Shown one piece after another: positions 62,173 to 64,000 of a DNA stretch of 64,000 nucleotides; within the stretch, counting starts at the first letter, position 1, and every line of letters begins with the position of its first letter. Origin of the DNA: Psychromonas antarctica. Lineage in GTDB: Bacteria; Pseudomonadota; Gammaproteobacteria; Enterobacterales; Psychromonadaceae. The position numbers and the translations under genes are program-made. The DNA lies in NCBI RefSeq assembly GCF_022267535.1, contig NZ_JAHNZV010000010.1, positions 1 to 64,000 on the forward strand. The letters are read 5' to 3'. The notes under the pieces were generated by a model, which searched no databases, had not been told where the DNA came from, and saw nothing but the letters and a program-made list of their open reading frames with translations.

Positions 62173-63954
62173 ATGTCTAAGCCTCTAGCAATTACAGAAG
62201 TCGTACTACGCGACGCACACCAATCATTATTTGCAACACGCATGCGTATTGACGATATGCTACCGATTGCAGAGAAACTCGATAAAATCGGTTACTGGTC
62301 TTTAGAGACTTGGGGTGGCGCAACTTTTGATGCTTGTATTCGTTATCTCGGAGAAGATCCATGGGATCGTATCCGTGCCTTAAAAGCCGCTATGCCAAAT
62401 ACACCACAGCAGATGTTATTGCGTGGCCAAAATCTATTAGGTTATCGCCATTATGGCGATGATGTTGTCGAAAAATTCATTGAACGAGCCCACACCAACG
62501 GTGTTGATGTGTTCCGTATCTTTGATGCGATGAATGATGTGCGTAACTTTGAAACGGCCATTAAAGCGACCGTTAAAATTGGCGCGCATGCACAAGGCGC
62601 TATCTCTTATACAACCAGTCCAGTGCATACCATTGATGGCTGGGTAGATATGGCAAAACGCCTTGAAGATATGGGTTGTCATTCTTTATGTATTAAAGAT
62701 ATGGCGGGCTTATTAAAACCCTACGTAGCCGAAGAGCTAATCACAAAAATTAAAGCCAGCACCAATATCCCACTTGCTTTGCATTGCCATGCGACCACGG
62801 GATTAAGTATTGCAACACATCAAAAAGCAATTGATTCGGGTATTGATATTATTGACTCCGCGATCTCTTCTATGTCGATGACCTATGGGCATACGCCAAC
62901 AGAAACACTTGTTTCAATTGTAGAAGGACATGAGCGAGACACGGGGCTGGATTTACCTAAACTGGCTGAGATATCTTCCTATTTTCGTGATGTGCGTAAA
63001 AAATATGTTAAATTCGAAGGTGAATTGAAAGGGGTTGACCCGCGTATTCTTATCGCGCAAGTACCTGGTGGCATGCTAACTAATATGGAAAGCCAGCTTA
63101 AGCAGCAAGGCGCTGCAGATAAAATGGACGAAGTATTAAAAGAGATCACTGCTGTTCGTAAAGACCTTGGTTATATTCCTTTGGTCACACCGACATCGCA
63201 AATCGTCGGTACCCAGGCGGTCATTAATGTATTAATGGGCGAGCGTTACAAAAATATCACCAAAGAAACTGCGGGTGTTTTAAAAGGCGAATATGGTCAA
63301 ACACCGGCGCCTGTGAATGCTCAACTGCAAGAAAAAGTACTTGCGGGCACCGCCGCAATTACTTGTCGTCCAGCAGATAATATCAAACCCGAAATGGATC
63401 TGATTACAACGGAGCTTAAAAAGGTAGCCGCTGAAAAAGGCATCCAATTGGCCGAGCAAGAGATTGATGATGCGCTAATCTATGCTTTATTTCCTGAAAT
63501 TGGGCTGAAATTTTTGGCCAACCGTAATAACCCAGAGGCGTTTGAGCCAGTCCCTACGGCTAACGATCTTGTGCCTGCGGCTGCGACAGCGAAAAAAGGA
63601 CCACAAACTTATTCAGTTGCGGTTGATGGTCAATTATTTACAGTACAAGTAGGCCCACAAGGCAGTATTGATGGCATTACACCCGCGGCGGCCTCAACAG
63701 CCACTACCGGCGCTGCCCTCACTAACACATCGGCTAGTGACGCCGAAGAGCTGCCGGCACCACTTGCAGGTAATATTTTTAAAGTGCTAGTGCATGAAAA
63801 TGAACAAGTAAACGAAGGCGATGTATTACTGGTGATGGAAGCGATGAAGATGGAAACTGAAATCCGTGCGACCAAATCGGGTACCATACAGACTGTTTTA
63901 GTAAAAGAAGGCGACTCAGTAGCAGTGGGTGAAGCCCTGTTTACAATCGCGTAA
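62173..63954 (+). CDS. oadA: Oxaloacetate decarboxylase, alpha subunit (biotin-dependent)
   Basis: 593 codons from ATG 62173 (AAGGAG at 9 bp); the in-frame ATG at 62140 is less likely. Carboxyltransferase domain ([19 protein letters not shown] ... [13 protein letters not shown] ... [10 protein letters not shown]), a Pro/Ala-rich linker, and a C-terminal biotinyl domain with Lys559 in [11 protein letters not shown]. With OadG and OadB it decarboxylates oxaloacetate and pumps Na+ out, useful for anaerobic or marine growth. Confidence 0.95.
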   Translation: MSKPLAITEVVLRDAHQSLFATRMRIDDMLPIAEKLDKIGYWSLETWGGATFDACIRYLGEDPWDRIRALKAAMPNTPQQMLLRGQNLLGYRHYGDDVVEKFIERAHTNGVDVFRIFDAMNDVRNFETAIKATVKIGAHAQGAISYTTSPVHTIDGWVDMAKRLEDMGCHSLCIKDMAGLLKPYVAEELITKIKASTNIPLALHCHATTGLSIATHQKAIDSGIDIIDSAISSMSMTYGHTPTETLVSIVEGHERDTGLDLPKLAEISSYFRDVRKKYVKFEGELKGVDPRILIAQVPGGMLTNMESQLKQQGAADKMDEVLKEITAVRKDLGYIPLVTPTSQIVGTQAVINVLMGERYKNITKETAGVLKGEYGQTPAPVNAQLQEKVLAGTAAITCRPADNIKPEMDLITTELKKVAAEKGIQLAEQEIDDALIYALFPEIGLKFLANRNNPEAFEPVPTANDLVPAAATAKKGPQTYSVAVDGQLFTVQVGPQGSIDGITPAAASTATTGAALTNTSASDAEELPAPLAGNIFKVLVHENEQVNEGDVLLVMEAMKMETEIRATKSGTIQTVLVKEGDSVAVGEALFTIA

Positions 63955-63965
63955 GGAAAAATTCC

Positions 63966-64000
63966 GTGGATGGATTAACTACACTTTGGATGGAAACAGG
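63966..64000 (+). CDS. oadB: Oxaloacetate decarboxylase, beta subunit (5' end only)
   Basis: GTG at 63966 with TAAGGA upstream starts MDGLTTLWMETG, cut by the window edge. The assignment rests on position after oadG-oadA and on the short N-terminus. The beta subunit would be the membrane Na+ channel. Confidence 0.75.
   Translation, partial: MDGLTTLWMET

Noticed and set aside
1-64000. CRISPR array
   Set aside because: No regularly spaced direct repeats were seen; the repeats found are pairs or tandem doublets only.

Overview
The window looks like a chromosomal segment of a cold-water marine gammaproteobacterium close to Psychromonas. This is inferred from the housekeeping genes and their order (mutS / pncC - recA - alaS - lysC - csrA - tRNA-Ser - three tRNA-Arg - oadG-oadA-oadB), a Na+-pumping oxaloacetate decarboxylase, an OmpC-type porin, and the moderately AT-rich base composition. 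The species was not determined.

Layout. 1-3.5 kb is accessory DNA: the right end of an IS256-family element that cuts off a gene, an AT-rich two-gene cassette (one product with a membrane segment and ankyrin repeats), and a REP-associated (Y1) transposase gene flanked by an exact inverted repeat. 3.5-6.4 kb is a phosphate-scavenging pair: an alkaline phosphatase behind a likely Pho box, and a frameshifted glycerophosphodiesterase. 8.3-11.3 kb is a large PAS/PocR/HD-GYP c-di-GMP phosphodiesterase. 11.3-16.8 kb is a TolC / HlyD / two-permease efflux operon with no ATPase gene. 17.2-20.5 kb is a five-gene cluster (NifX-like, two MinD ATPases with ferredoxin inserts, DUF89, NifX-like) behind a textbook sigma-54 promoter. 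It strongly recalls the orange-protein (ORP) gene set of anaerobes. 20.8-32.5 kb is mostly ordinary: two aldo/keto reductases, porin, LysE exporter, TapT, RecQ, TetR, asparaginase, AraC and a nucleotidyltransferase.

Two mobile insertions stand out. At about 32.65-34.57 kb an IS200/IS605 element (frameshifted tnpA, intact tnpB) sits inside a GNAT acetyltransferase gene. Removing it restores the reading frame exactly. At 37.26-48.04 kb, just downstream of ssb, lies a 10.8-kb island bounded by a 15-bp direct repeat. It has a six-gene overlapping operon (three tyrosine recombinases, two small coiled-coil proteins, a RecD2-like helicase) driven by a strong promoter with a built-in inverted repeat. 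Its cargo is two genes: a trypsin-like serine protease lipoprotein and a RES-domain-like protein. This cargo pair is the best candidate in the window for an undescribed, possibly defensive, system.

48-64 kb is core genome: ssb, rlmJ, a membrane protein of unknown function, mutS, pncC, recA (with two abutting LexA boxes and no recX after it), alaS, lysC, csrA, four tRNAs and the start of the oad operon, whose oadB is cut by the window edge.
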